From contig BFEA01000011.1 of assembly GCA_003427395.1 (NCBI GenBank), positions 262,716-313,212 on the forward strand: DNA of 50,497 nucleotides, given 5' to 3'. The DNA comes from Chara braunii (taxonomy: Eukaryota > Streptophyta > Charophyceae > Charales > Characeae). Positions within the stretch are counted from its first letter, which is position 1. The number at the start of each line of letters is the position of its first letter. The position numbers were made by a program, and so were the translations under genes. Under the pieces are notes generated by a model. It was not told the DNA's origin and did no database searches. It saw only the letters and a program-made list of their open reading frames with translations. Below, piece after piece: positions 21,692 through 33,348 of this stretch.

Positions 21692-22674
21692 ACTACGGGT
21701 CTCAGACAGTTGCTGCACGACAGTTGGCTGAAGTGCAACGTGAGCCTTACCATGGGCTCTTCCAGAAGAAGCAATTTCGCCAGGCAGTTGAGCCCAGGGC
21801 CCGGGTGGTTGTGCCCTGGGCACACGCATTGTGAGGCTGACACATCACGAACTGGCCACGGGCCAACGAGAAAGCAGCATTGTCGCCGTATCTACACTGT
21901 GGGCCAGTGCAAATGCAGCAAGCATTCGGAGCCTGGGAAATGTTGGATGTGCCCAACTGAAAAGGGCCCAGGCCCTCAACTGTTGAGATGGGTCGGCGCA
22001 GACACGGAGGCCCGACCAGAAGCTACTGGAAACTTCCACGGCCAGGCCCAGGGAGTCCAGCAGCAGCTGCCACTTCCATATAGGAAGCAAGCCAGCCAAG
22101 GAAGGGCATTCTGGCCTAGGCGGGCGTTGTGGACACACTGCTGTGTGAGCAAGCGAGTGTCTGCATACGCTAGCACAGGGTGGGGCGCGCGCGGGCACTG
22201 AGAGGTGAAGGGCGCTGTAGGGCAGCAGGACGCTAGCGGCCATAGCCGGGCTGCAGGGCGCAAGGGCAGAGGAGGGCGACGGGGTCCTTCGGGAGGAGGC
22301 GCAAAAGTGCGTGGATAGAGGGTGATGAGGGAGACGAGAGTATGTACCTAGTGTATGTGGGAGGTCGGCATTGGTGTTGAGGACATGTACATTGTTCTTC
22401 AAAGTCAAAGTGAGTCTGTTGCATGAATGTAGATAGGCTAGGTAGAACGAGTAGAGTAGGCTGGGCGCCGGGCGCCAGACAAAAGGAGCGGCATTGAATA
22501 CTGCGTTGGTGTGGCCTAAGGGCTTGAACATTGGCTCACGAGTTCATTGTATTTATCTTATTTTGATGGAATCTTGGTGCATTCCAGCTCTCTGCTTGGT
22601 ACATGACTATATGGACTTCTGCGTCGTTTTGCAACTCGTTTTTTTGTATATCACTCTCGCTCATATTCCTTGCA
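21692..22674 (+). mobile_element. Presumed 5' LTR end region of element C
   Basis: Only the right boundary is supported: TTGCA at 22674, then ATT, then a primer-binding site. The LTR start was not recognised and no 3' partner is in the window. Confidence 0.4.
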
Positions 22675-22677
22675 ATT

Positions 22678-22689
22678 CGGTATCGGAGC
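22678..22689 (+). promoter_or_regulatory. Element C primer-binding site, degenerate
   Basis: CGGTATCGGAGC matches TGGTATCAGAGC at 10 of 12 positions and has the same ATT spacer from the LTR end as element B. Confidence 0.7.
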
Positions 22690-23963
22690 TGGTTCGAGAT
22701 CGCCTATTTGTCGCCGGCGACATTGTTACTTGGTGCGTTGACGATGCTTCTGTGCAGTAAGGATACATTGGCGCTGATTTGACATTGCAACACCCAGGTA
22801 GAGGGGTGTATCGCATGAAGGTTGTGGCAACACCGTGGGAGTTGTGGTGACAGCGGATGTACGTGTGATGATGAGAGCATGCTGATGTGGCATTTTGGTT
22901 GAGGTGGCACTGCATTGCGTTGTGGGTGGTACCAAAGCTACGAGCGGTCATCGAAATGCACATTGGCTCAATTGGTGAGAAACTTGTGGTTGGGAGCAAC
23001 TATCTCCAGGTACGTTGTTCCCTTACCTTATCTACCCTCTCATCTCTTCTTACCGTGAGAACGTGAATCCAACCTTGAGTGTCCTCTCTTCGTGAGGAGT
23101 TGTGAGTGCTCTACCTTGAAAGACAACATTCTTCCCAATGGCGCATTTAGCAGGAAAGGGCGGTGCCCTTGAAGGGCCCTGGTCGAAGCATGGGTCATGG
23201 TCACCATGCCAACTCATGGGAATAGTACAAGTAGGTCATGGTGCTTTGTCCTTTAGGGCTCTTTGCTGCGTTGATAGAGGGAGTGCGGACCGACTGACTA
23301 TGCAGACGCTTACTAGACCATCTATAAACATTTTTCGTCGGGTTCGTAATTGTCCACTGGTTGTGATCGTCGTCCTGTCGGTGACGTTAAATAATTCCTG
23401 AGGACCTTGGGGGTTGTTCTTAAACTGACTCTTGATCAACCAGATCAGTCAGACGTAAGACTCATTGCACGCAAGTATAAAGAAAGGTCAGGGCTGGTCA
23501 TAAACATATTCCTAGGCACAGGGGTGAGTTGTTAATGCACACCTTAGATACTACTGCTTGATAATGCGGACAGGTATGTTGGATACACGGGAAAGAGATT
23601 CCAATTGATGCTCACACTGTTAATCACAACCATACCAATTGTGCATACATCTGCTCACATGATTTATTTTTATTTTTGATTAGTTGGTGGGCAAGTTGTT
23701 GACACCAAACAGACAACGTAGATTAGTACTGTAGTGTTCTACCATAGCCAGTTCTGATCGAAGCTACTGTGAGTGAAACTAATCAAGGTCGGAATGTATT
23801 ATGTCTACAATTTGTGTAGTTGTTGTTGATACCGCTTGAAAAGTAGCCTAAGGAACTTACAATTTTTTTTTATTTTTTATTATTATTTTTTTTATACTCG
23901 GTTAGGCACATGATGTGGTTGGCCCCAGTGAGGGCAATAGTGCATACATTGTCTGCCTAGCTG
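22690..23963 (+). other. Element C leader
   Basis: Non-coding. A few CTGATGTGGCA-type motifs (about 22882) recall the element B leader. AT-rich runs lie at 23660-23690 and 23860-23895. Confidence 0.45.
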
Positions 23964-25885
23964 ATGAGTGGACCAGACAGCGGTGAGGACAAATTTGCAG
24001 GAAGGAGGGTGACACGTCAGGAGTCCATTAGGATCCCCATCGTGCACCAAGTTTTACCCCCTGAGGGAGAGAGGGCTTTGCAACATAAAGCAGTAGTTGA
24101 ACGCTTGCAGAGGACTAAAGAAGCGGCAACAGAAGTCGAGCAAGCGCTAGCAGTGGCAACAACCACTGCAGCAACTACGGCTACTTCTGCTGCTACTTCA
24201 CCTGCTACATCTAGTCAGATGAGCTTAGGCATGCCGCAAAGTTCGCAAACCACATCCAGTACCATGGCATCAAACAGTTCTTCCAGTCAGATGGCGGGCT
24301 CGCAGTACAGCTCGCCACCTCCACACACTAGATAAGCCATTGAACTCCAGCAAGTGGAGTTGAGCCGCTTACGGTTAGTGAAGGGACTTAGAGAAGCTAC
24401 TTGAAGGGAAAATGAGATTACAACTAGGAATGCTAAATTAGAGAATAGGAAGGCAGTCAAAGTTGTTGTAAAAGGATTGGATGACTCTATCATTGATGAC
24501 AACATGAGAATTCTCAAGGCAGGTTTTTTGTTCATCCATGCATACAGGGACAACAAACTGGATGTTATCCAAGATACCCTTGACCAGATACTGAGCACCA
24601 TGTTGAGAATGGGAAGAATTTTCCCATCTCCAACAGGTGGGACCAGTTTTCGGCCTCCAGTGTTTCCATCACCGGTTCCCTCTCCGATGATGACTAGTCC
24701 TACTATATCTCAGTATAGCATTTCACCAAGCGGTACGTCAGCAGCAACAACACAGACTGTTGCTTCTTCATCTTCTGACTCAGCGGATGATGCTACACAA
24801 TGGTCGGTCCCACAAGTGGGACAACAACAGCCTTGGTACCCCAAGACTCTCCTTAAACCACCCTCAACCTTTTCAGGTGATAAGATAGATGAGGCTCTTG
24901 ACACTTGGTTGAGAACGGTATCAGTGCGGGTCAAGGAAAAAAAGATGCTAGTAAAGGAAGAGGTGATCACTGTCGCCTCGTATCTGGATGGTTTGGCAGC
25001 GTGATCGCTGGATGGATTAGTAACCTCGAAAGGGTTCAACAAGCACATGAATGATTGAACTAAGATCTATACTCTTAAGACCTTCAGGGAATCGGTAGAA
25101 ACGCGATGGCACAACCTGCAATAGGCCCATCAGCCCACTGACGCGTTGACTCGACTTGATACTAAGAAGTACAAGTCCGCGAGTGAGCTTACCTCTGTCG
25201 TGGAGCGTCCCATTGTCGTCATCGATGTGCGGTATGATTCACAGGTTCTCATGACTATGTATCTGAGATGTCTTGCCACAAATGTTAAGAACCTGTTGGT
25301 CAAAAAGACCAACATCGAATATCACACTCTGAAATACTTTAGCAAAAAGGCCCTAGATGTAGAGGCTAAGCTAGGAGGAGTCCAACAAACCTCTACAGAT
25401 GGAAGAAAGAAGACGAGTCCACAATAGTGGAAAAAAAAATGTAATCGACTGATGATGATTGATTCCGAAAGGAATCAAACTGAGGTCGATGATTACTTCG
25501 ACTTAGTGGATGAAACAAAGTTTGAGGACGAGGATAGTGTTGAGGGTAGCAACCTCGCCTCGCTAGTAAAGGTTAAGGCAGGCGGCCGCAATAAGGGCGG
25601 TCAATCAAAGAATCAGAGGCAGACCCAAAACTCAAACAAGGTACCAGCTTGGGCGAGGACGGGTATGGAACAAGATGTGTGGCGGAACCGCTATTTGTGA
25701 GGAGCTTGCATTAACAGCGACGAGTATGACCATCAACAGTTTAGATGCAATAATACGAAGGTATCGCAAAAAATACCTCCCAAAGGAGGATTTAGGAACT
25801 CTTTTCCCATAGTGGCGATGTCCAGCGCATCGACTCCCGCCTTTTTGCAAAGCACGGGAACCCTCCCGGCTATGTCACGCAGGAG
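23964..25885 (+). pseudogene. Element C gag, decayed
   Basis: The start is clear: MSGPDSGEDKFAGRRVTR, then a helical stretch, then a Thr/Ala/Ser-rich linker (to 24335). After two stops the Gag body continues (24400-25004) with LDDSIIDDNMRILKAGFLFIHAYR, a Pro/Ser linker and PSTFSGDKIDEALDTWLRTVSVRVKEKK, matching the SGD...W.....F region of plant Gag. Later pieces (25146-25427, 25452-25700) include RSVETRW and acidic blocks. A near-zinc-knuckle region around 25700-25850 lacks a usable Cys pattern. At least six stops or frameshifts break it, and no pol follows. The last part resembles, in inverted orientation, 33456-33530. Confidence 0.75.
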
Positions 25886-27600
25886 TTAAAACAAAACAAA
25901 ACAAATATATTTATTAAAAAAATAAGAGACAACTTAGGAAACGACACAAAATAACTCTGCGAACCACCGAAATGGTCGTGGACGCGTCGTCCCTTCGCCG
26001 CTCTAGCCAGGTGCGCCAGCTGTACATCCCACTGTCCTCTACGACAGGATAGGTTTTCGCGGGGCACATCTTGCCTTCCCTGAGGGGCTGTCACCACCCT
26101 TAGGGGTGTATCCCTACCGAGCTACTGACCCACGTGCGAAAACTTTTACATGCAATTGCAGAGGTAGGTTAGCCGATGGCGTTTGCTCATTCGCTGGAGT
26201 ATAGGCAGGCTTGGTTAAACGCCAAGTGGGCCCGAACGTTCTCCGTTCCTTAGGGCATTGATCTCCTAGGTACAAAACGAACGTCGATCGACTAGGATGG
26301 TCTCAACTGAACGTGAAACCCATAAAATAATCCTAGTCCCTTTATAATTATCTGATCACAAAATAAATAAAATCAATACGGTTTTATCAAATCGCACAAA
26401 ATAGGATTTTGACTTGATGAGATGATCTGCCAAAGTTATTCTTCCCAGCCTATACGACTGAAGAGACTTTTACATCGCCATTGTCGTACCAAATACCCTT
26501 ACAAGGGTATTTGGCGTGTTTTCTGCAAGTCACGCGAGTGAGGCCTTGCCCGTCCGACGGCGTACGTGAGAGATAAAGCTTAGGTCCTCGCAAGGGTGAG
26601 CGGCGAGCGCCGGGTATTGACGGCAAGGTGCAACCATGCGCAGCCTGGGTGTGCGAGGTGTCGCGGATCAGCGGGGCGCGCGACGTTCATTCTTATATTT
26701 TATTGTTTATTTATTTATCTGCCTTTATTTCTTGTTTTCCAAAGTCTTTTAGTTAAGTGATTGATTACGAGGCTAACGTTGGGACTGACGGGTCTGGCTC
26801 AGCTATTAGATTGTCGGACACGGGAAGTCGTCGCGGCAATAGAGGACCTTGAGTGTGCACCTCACTCGACGGGCCCGCGGGTTCAGGATGCTGGCGAAAG
26901 TCGCCTACCATGCCATTGCTAAAAACACGGCGCGGTCAGGGCATGAGTGTGTAATTACACTTGAGGCAAAAGGGGCCGGTAATGCTGAATGTATATGACC
27001 TACCCTTCGGGTCCGGTGAGGTCGCGTGGGGGTGTGTTGTACTCACGGGATTGAATGAAATGCGATTACAGGCCGTTTCTGTGACTGCGTCAGAGATTAC
27101 CCCTCATGAGTATTACGGGGAACCCCATAGTCATCACATATGTGCCTAAGCCTTTAATGAGAGGGACATGTGGGAGCTGCGCCCACCAGCAAGTGGGTGA
27201 TACCGGCCAGGTGCCATCCGGTGGTATCAGGGTCGGGCGTCTCCCATGGGCTAGTCGTTGTGCCTCCCCTTCGGTCCCCTCCCCCTATGAGCATCAAGGC
27301 AGTCTCTGCTCAATACCATTCGGGGAGGACCAAAGGCATATCTCTGGGTAGCAGGCGTGAGTCCGGCCGGAAAGCGCCAAGCAGCAGCGGGCAGGGCAAA
27401 TAGCGAAGCAGGCGACGAGTACTGGCAAGGAGCGACGGGCGTCTGTAGAGGTGGAGAGAGGCAGCAAGCCATTGGATACTGCAGCAGCATACAGAGGAAA
27501 GAGCTGCCAGAAGAGCGACGGACGCTGGCACAGTAGAGCAGTTGAGACAAGTAAATGAATATAGACGCGGATTAGGGCCGGGTGCATTCAAAAGGAGCAG
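25886..27600. other. Unidentified repeat DNA
   Basis: No gene seen. The stretch from 26152 (GCAGAGGTNGG..AGCCGATGG) recurs near 32318. It holds a 26-bp palindrome at 26489-26514. A primer-site-like TGGTATCAGGGT at 27222 lacks an LTR end next to it. Confidence 0.45.
26489..26514. repeat. Perfect palindrome, 12-bp arms
   Basis: CCAAATACCCTT, two bases (AC), then its exact reverse complement. Confidence 0.95.
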
Positions 27601-27629
27601 AGATGGTGGAAGAAGGGGATGGGCTGTGA

Positions 27630-28030
27630 ATGACCATAGCTCGCTCGATCCTTATCGGAATCGAGCGAGGAAAGAGGTGATCCTGGGGTTTTGGCCCCGG
27701 GCGAGTCGCATGGCGTAGTTAATTTTAAAGTTAGGCTAGTAGATTTGGGGGTAGAAAGGAAACCGGATGCGCGGAGTGCCGACGATGGTGGATATGTAAG
27801 AATTGAAAACCGTATGGCTCGCCCGATTCTTAATAGAATCGGGCAAGTTAGAATTAGAGCCGGGGAGTTTTCGGTGATGGGAGTTCGATGGTGTCGTTAG
27901 ATTCGGGGTTAGTTGCGTAGGATTAGTAGTTAGTAGAGAGAATCGTTGCGCGGGGCTATTGAGTCATGTTGGAAGTGGCGGGAGTAAAAATCGAGATATC
28001 GCTCGATTCTTTATGGAATCGAGCGAATTA
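27630..28030 (+). repeat. Tandem about 179-bp repeats, each with a conserved hairpin (element D, array 0)
   Basis: Hairpins lie at 27640-27669, 27818-27847 and 27999-28026, with centres 178 and 180 bases apart. The arms are CTCGCTCGAT/ATCGAGCGAG, CTCGCCCGATTC/GAATCGGGCAAG and TCGCTCGATTC/GAATCGAGCGA. In the second unit T to C on the left arm is matched by A to G on the right arm. Sequences between hairpins are diverged but alignable (GGGGTTTT or GGAGTTTT downstream). A related unit is on the opposite strand at 43519-43538. Confidence 0.8.
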
Positions 28031-28072
28031 GAGTGTGTTTCGGGGGATTTTGAGTGGTGCGAATAGATTAAA

Positions 28073-28575
28073 GGCAACGGAAAAATTTCCCATAATTAAA
28101 TAATCATTCTATAGTAAAATTACAATCTAAATTTTAAAAAGTGTCATTCCAATTTTAAAAATTTCCATTTTAGTTGCAAACTTTTATTCCAAGAATAGGG
28201 TATTCCTTCTTATTTGGGCTGCATCCTAGAGGTGGAATGAAAGTCTGGATGAGTTAATGAAATATTTTAATTGGACTGTCATTCTAAGTAAGGATTTTTA
28301 ATCATAAAAGGTTAATCCAATCTAAATAAGAAGGTATTTGTTGTCCTAGAATGAAAATTTAATTAAAATATTTCATAAACTCGTCCAGACTTTCATTCCA
28401 TCTTGAACAAATAGATGTAGCTGGAAGGGAAAGCTCATATTTAGACGGGAACTTATCAAATAAAACTGAAGATTTTGGAATTGGATAAACATTGGAATGG
28501 TAATTATAAATATGAAGGATTTTTTTTTTATGGAATGTTTTTTCAACTTTCATTTCTCGTGGGAATTTTTCTGTT
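28073..28575. repeat. AT-rich foldback element
   Basis: The ends CAACGGAAAAATTTCCCA (28075-28092) and, reversed, CAACAGAAAAATTCCCA are near-complementary. Inside, about 44-bp arms at 28229-28273 and 28361-28403 pair (GGAATGAAAGTCTGGA with TCCAGACTTTCATTCC). It is much more AT-rich than its surroundings. I could not find a target duplication. Confidence 0.65.
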
Positions 28576-29890
28576 GGGGCTTAGATCAGAAAACCGTGGA
28601 GTGGTTTGGCGACTACGATCTGTAGGGGCTGCGCCCAGGAGAGTGGTTCGTATTTTTGCATTCTATCTTCCCACGGTTTGAGGGAAGGTGCATCCTTAGT
28701 TTGTATGCTTAGTGGTAGTATGCTACGCTCAGGGCCAAACGAAAGGCTAAAATGTGTCGGTAAGAGAGGAGAGGAGAGAACCTGCCTGCTCGACAAAATT
28801 ATCATGGCCATCTTCTTCAAAAGGGACGGACTGTTTTTTGCTTCCCGCTCCAGTACGGTTGCGAACGTCTTCGTTGAACGATGATGTTCTCCTTCAGGAC
28901 CCTGTGATCGCCTTCGTAATGGTCGCCTCACCACCACCAACATAGCGGGTTGTTCGTCTTACCGTATGATCATTGCGTTGCGGGAAGGTAGGAGTTCCGA
29001 GTCTATTTAGTAGTCCTCATTGTGTCCATTTTCAAGTTTCTGATCATAGTGGGCTTGCTTTCAGCGTGCCTGCTAGGAGAGGAGTGAACCTGCATGATGG
29101 GAAGGGGCCACCTTTGTGTTTGCCCATCACGACAGTTACTACTGTTGACAAGGCCAGGTTGCGCCGACTGCTGTTGAGGAGAGGTGAGTGACTGAGACTG
29201 TCGGGCAACTAGGACTAGGCCACAATGACTGCAGGCTCTTGTAAATGCGAGCAAGGCGGCAGGCAGCTAGGTTGTTGACCGTTTTATTCGGTGTCTTTGT
29301 CATTCGGCTGTTATTGGATTGAAGTATCGTGAGACTTAGCCACTAATTAGGTACGTATCTGGCCGTGACTCTGATGTTGGACAGAGGGGTGGGGGAACAA
29401 CAACACGCTCGAAAACTCGCCTGTCCGGCCAAGGAGATATCTACCGAGCCAAGCGGAGGGGCTGCAGGTGAACCGCAGTGTTTAAGAACATGCCTATTGA
29501 ATGACACGTTGCTTATCCTGCCGTGCCGGACAACATGAATCCGATTGAAAAACTTGGCTATTGACCGGTGTGTTACTCAGCCTGTCGCAGGGAGTGATCG
29601 GAGACAAGCAGCCAGGTTGGTAACTTACCTTTTGATTAATACGTTGCCCATACTGCTGGCTGGAGCCGCAGTAAACGAGCCACGGGAGGTGCAAACCTTC
29701 CCTTTCAGAAGGTGCGCCGACCATTTCGCCTATTGAACATAGGGACTGTGTAACACCGCTCAACCGGAGGTTAGGGTTGGAGGGGTAGAGGTGGCATCTA
29801 ACTTCTATGAGGAAGTCATTGCGGTGGTTTGAAGAGACGCTAGAGACCCAGCGGTTGATAGTTAGACATTAGTTTGGCTAGATTGTTGCA
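28576..29890. other. No gene recognised (element D 5' region)
   Basis: A stretch around 29390-29500 ends GCAGGTGAACCGCAG, loosely like the end of small-subunit rRNA, but the match is too short to claim. Otherwise nothing is recognisable. Confidence 0.4.
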
Positions 29891-30420
29891 CAATTTGGCC
29901 ATCATTGCGGGACCCTTAGGAGACTGAAATTTACAAGGCCCTCTCCTAGGAGTTGAGTCAGTCCCCTACCTATATCTCGGGAGTCTCAAACCCCTCATTC
30001 TATCTTTCTAACTCTCAGTGTAATCCTGTTCTGAGAGGAAGGCGCCAGGCGGGATTGCAACCCGTAGGACCATAGTAAGACTCTGTGGGGAGTCAACCCA
30101 CCGATTGTCGGAGCTCTGCCGGAACTCAGGAGGAGTTCTGGAGGCAGGGAACGGAAAGGTAACCATTGCTTTCCCTCTACAACCCCAGTTATAAACCTTA
30201 TCTGTATTCCTTGTTATATTTTGACCGAATATACTGTTTATATATCCCTACCTTGACTTTTCAGTTTGACTTTCAGGACACAAACTAGACTAAGTAAAGG
30301 AATGTATGCGCAACGTCAGTTTCAGTTTTCATTGTTTGACTGAAAGAAGATTGTGAGATTGCATATGGGGGAAGGAGGGGAGGAAGGCAGTATTGGTTAT
30401 TTGACTGGGTCAACCAAAGG

Positions 30421-31086
30421 CTGAGAGAGTCTCTATAAGATTGGAGGGTCAGTGCTGTATTTATTTTTGATTGTCTGAAGGACCAGACAGGTTCCCATAA
30501 GTTTGGGTGGTCTTGTTGCTTTAAATTGTGAGGGTTGACTGTGAATGGCTTTTCAGGGACCAGGCATGTTCCATAAGTTTGGGTGGCTTGGTCGCCTTGT
30601 TTACTTTGAGGTTCTTTCAGTTTCTTTCTGCTTTGGCTTTAAAAGAATAAACTAGACCGACGACCAGACAGATTCCCATAAGTTTGGGTGGTCTTGGTCC
30701 AATGCCACACACATGCTGGAACCAAAAGGATATAACTTGGCTGTATTTTACTACTATTCTATTTATGAACATGCTAGTTAGATAGGGTTCCATAAGTTTG
30801 GGTGGTTTGACTATAGCTTATCACCAACTGAAGAAAGTACTAATTAAGAATAAATTTGTGGTAAGAAGGGACAGGTTGAACCTTGATCTAAGATGACCGG
30901 TTCAGTTATATGCTACCTCAAAAGACTAAGTGTAGATAATTATATAAAGTTGGGATACTTAAACAGTTCAGGACGACTAGGGCAGCCTAGTCATGTGCCC
31001 AAAGAAGAGAAACGTTGTTGTGCCTTGTGTCTGTGTATATTTTGGCTGAGCTAGACAGGTTCCCATAAGTTTGGGTGACTTGGCTT
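30421..31086 (+). repeat. Array 1, element D: six hairpins with the CCCATAAGTTTGGG loop
   Basis: Units lie at 30421-30452, 30481-30512, 30558-30593, 30662-30699, 30773-30817 and 31048-31086. Most carry a loop CCATAAGTTTGGG whose CCC/GGG can pair, inside outer arms that differ between units yet complement each other: CTGA/TCAG, GACC/GGTC, GACCA/TGGTC, AGCTAG/CTTGGCT. A tight extra hairpin, GACTAGG-GCAG-CCTAGTC, is at 30974-30991. Element E carries ten homologous units with a different inner stem. Confidence 0.8.
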
Positions 31087-31378
31087 TATGCCTTATGTAA
31101 GTCGGTTATAAGGGCATAAATCATTAAAAGATTACGAACTATTGTTTGATAAGGTTGACTTTGGGATGGTGGGAGTACTTACCTTTGTGGTTTGGTCTGC
31201 ATGTGGCTGAGTGAGGAGACTACTTAGTCTGAGTGTCAGTTGATAGGTAGTTGAGTTGCTCGCCACATTCTAGAGCTATAGGAGTTAGTTTCAATTCGTG
31301 TATTTTCTGAGCTAAGTTTTTTTTTACTTAAGTCAATTTCTGCGTTTTTTTGGATATTTTATTATACTTGGTCTTGTA

Positions 31379-31919
31379 TAAATTTTGGTAAGCCACTTTA
31401 TCTACGGGAAGCGCTGCCGAAATTTCTACAAAACCAAGGAGTTAGTCAAATTTTATCTTTTCAAAGCTCAGTTTGTCTGATTTTTATATATGACTTAGTA
31501 AAAATTTAGAGAGTTTTCTTTTCTAAAGGGAGTGCTGCCCAAATTTTTGCTAATTCAGGGAGTTAGATAAAATTGGATCTTAAGAAGTCAAAGTCATTTT
31601 AAATTTTGAACTTAGCTTTGTATAAATTTTGGTAAGCTTCTTTCTCTACGGGAAGCGCTGCCGAAATTTCTGCAAATCCAAGTAGTTCGTTAAAATTTGA
31701 CTTTTCAAAAGTTCAACTTGTCTGAATTTTTATGTATGGCTTAGTAAAAATCTGGGAAGTCTCCTTTTCTAAAAGGAGTGCTGCCCAAAATTTTGCTAAT
31801 TTAGAGAGTTAGACAAAATTTGACTTTGGAAGGTTAAATATATATATTTTTTTTCATATCTAGGCTGATATAAATTTCGAGAAGGCACTTCTCCTACGGG
31901 AAGCGCTGCCGAAATTTTC
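31379..31919 (+). repeat. Array A/B, element D: five alternating hairpins, 122-bp period
   Basis: Units start at 31379 (A), 31501 (B), 31623 (A), 31745 (B) and 31870 (A). A units run AAATTT-GG ... GGGAAGCGCTGCCGAAATTT. B units run AAAAATTT ... GGAGTGCTGCCCAAATTT. The outer arms pair in each. B2 also contains CTCCTTTT-CT-AAAAGGAG (31761-31778). Three units of the same kind are inverted at 39861-40150. Confidence 0.85.
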
Positions 31920-32310
31920 TTAACTTAGAGGAGATAAATTATATTTTGACAGGTGGCAACTCGGACGATCCAATCTATATGGGGGGGATTCTGCCATAGG
32001 TGTACCCTTCTTTGGGCACTGGCTTAGAGATAGACCTAGAATTGGCTGTCAGGAGAGTCTTGAGTGAGAACGTGTGATGGAGATTTGCTCTCCACACATT
32101 GACGATTTAACTTGGACATTGACCTGTCTTATGATACAGACCTTCTTTGGACATTTAATCCAGGATTTTGACTAGTTCCAACTTGATCTTACGAAGATCA
32201 TCTTCTTTTATCACTGATAACAGACCGGTTGGTTTATCATCGACTTGTTAACTCACGACACAACTTTGTTTACCTAAACTTGATTGCCTTAGCCCTGAGA
32301 TTTGAATCAA

Positions 32311-33348
32311 TTGCAATCGCAGAGGTGGACCAGCCGATGGTGTTTCTCGTTCGTTGTAGCATACGGGGTAGGCGCGGCTTTACGCCTCTATCGGACCCGC
32401 ACGCGAACCGACGCCTTGGGGGGCTGAGGTCCCAAGCGCAACTCGTCGTCGGTCGACTAGGACGCATCCCACACACCACTCATACACCATTCTAAAGAAT
32501 ATAAAAATCAAAACCCGTACGCACACACACATATACAGAACGAAACAACACAGGATAAACAATGCGACAACACTCCTAGTCCCTTAGTAGCCAACCTATA
32601 ACTCTCCAATGCGGAAATCGGACAGGCGTCACGCGNGAGACTTAGTATAAAACCGTGCGGACGCAGGGCTAACTCATATTGACTCGCAATGTCAGCACAC
32701 ACAATGATGACGTACTATGTAGTACCCATACTCATGCGGTCCTCGTTAATCTTGAGGGTCGCATGCGACACTAAGGTGTCGGCTGACACGCGCCTCGAGG
32801 AAATGATCTCTCAACGCTCGACAACCGCCAAGTGCGGTGGAAAACCACACCCTCTTCTGCACCCTGCGGAGAGTGGGTGGTACACAGGTTCATACCTGTG
32901 GTGGTAATCGTCTCTTATTGCCCTGGAGACCAGCTCCATCATCCAGGGTCTGGAAAAAAGTCAAGGGGTTTGACTTTGACGGTTGCCACGGACTACAACG
33001 TCCAACTATAAAAATCAATAAACAAAAATCAATCAGTAAATAAATAAACAACCAACACTCATATATCAAGTCAGAACTCGAGATAAAATAAAAGAAGGGG
33101 GAAACATAAACCCATTAGGAATGCAGATCGTGCGACACGTGGTTGTCATTCTCACTGCCTCGAAAGTATGACCCATATACCAAACTCCAAAATACTAACC
33201 TACATAAAACACAGACACACACAATAGTCACATTGCCATATACCAATGTGGTCAACCTTACTGTTCCCTGTAACTCACACCACGCCTCATACTCAAGCCC
33301 CAGACATAGTTCAACTTTCCATAAAATCTCATAAGTTCTTCATAATGG
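32311..33348. other. Unidentified repeat DNA with one ambiguous base
   Basis: The first 150 bases resemble 26150-26290. A single N is at 32636. There is a CA-rich tract at 32520-32535. No gene seen. Confidence 0.4.

Larger units (their letters stand above)
29895..32310 (+). mobile_element. Element D LTR-type block, inverted copy at 39440-41800
   Basis: From GGCCATCATTGCGGG (29903) through CTCATTCTATCTTTCTAACTC, GGCGGGATTGCAAC, GGAACTCAGGAGGAGTTCTGG and both hairpin arrays to about 32310, the sequence is alignable with the reverse complement of 39440-41800. Because it lies before gag in D and after gag in E, the simplest reading is that it belongs to the LTR of one family. A standard LTR end was not seen on the D side. 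Confidence 0.6.

Noticed and set aside
21629-22531. 190- and 228-codon overlapping frames on opposite strands
   Set aside because: GC-rich DNA gives long chance frames. Neither has a recognisable motif, and the first begins inside the nested palindrome.
27222-27233. Primer-binding site TGGTATCAGGGT
   Set aside because: No LTR terminus precedes it at the usual 0-5 bases. It may form a weak hairpin with GATACCGG just upstream.
29430-29510. End of small-subunit rRNA (GCAGGTGAACCGCAG)
   Set aside because: Only about a dozen bases fit and the upstream conserved helix is absent.
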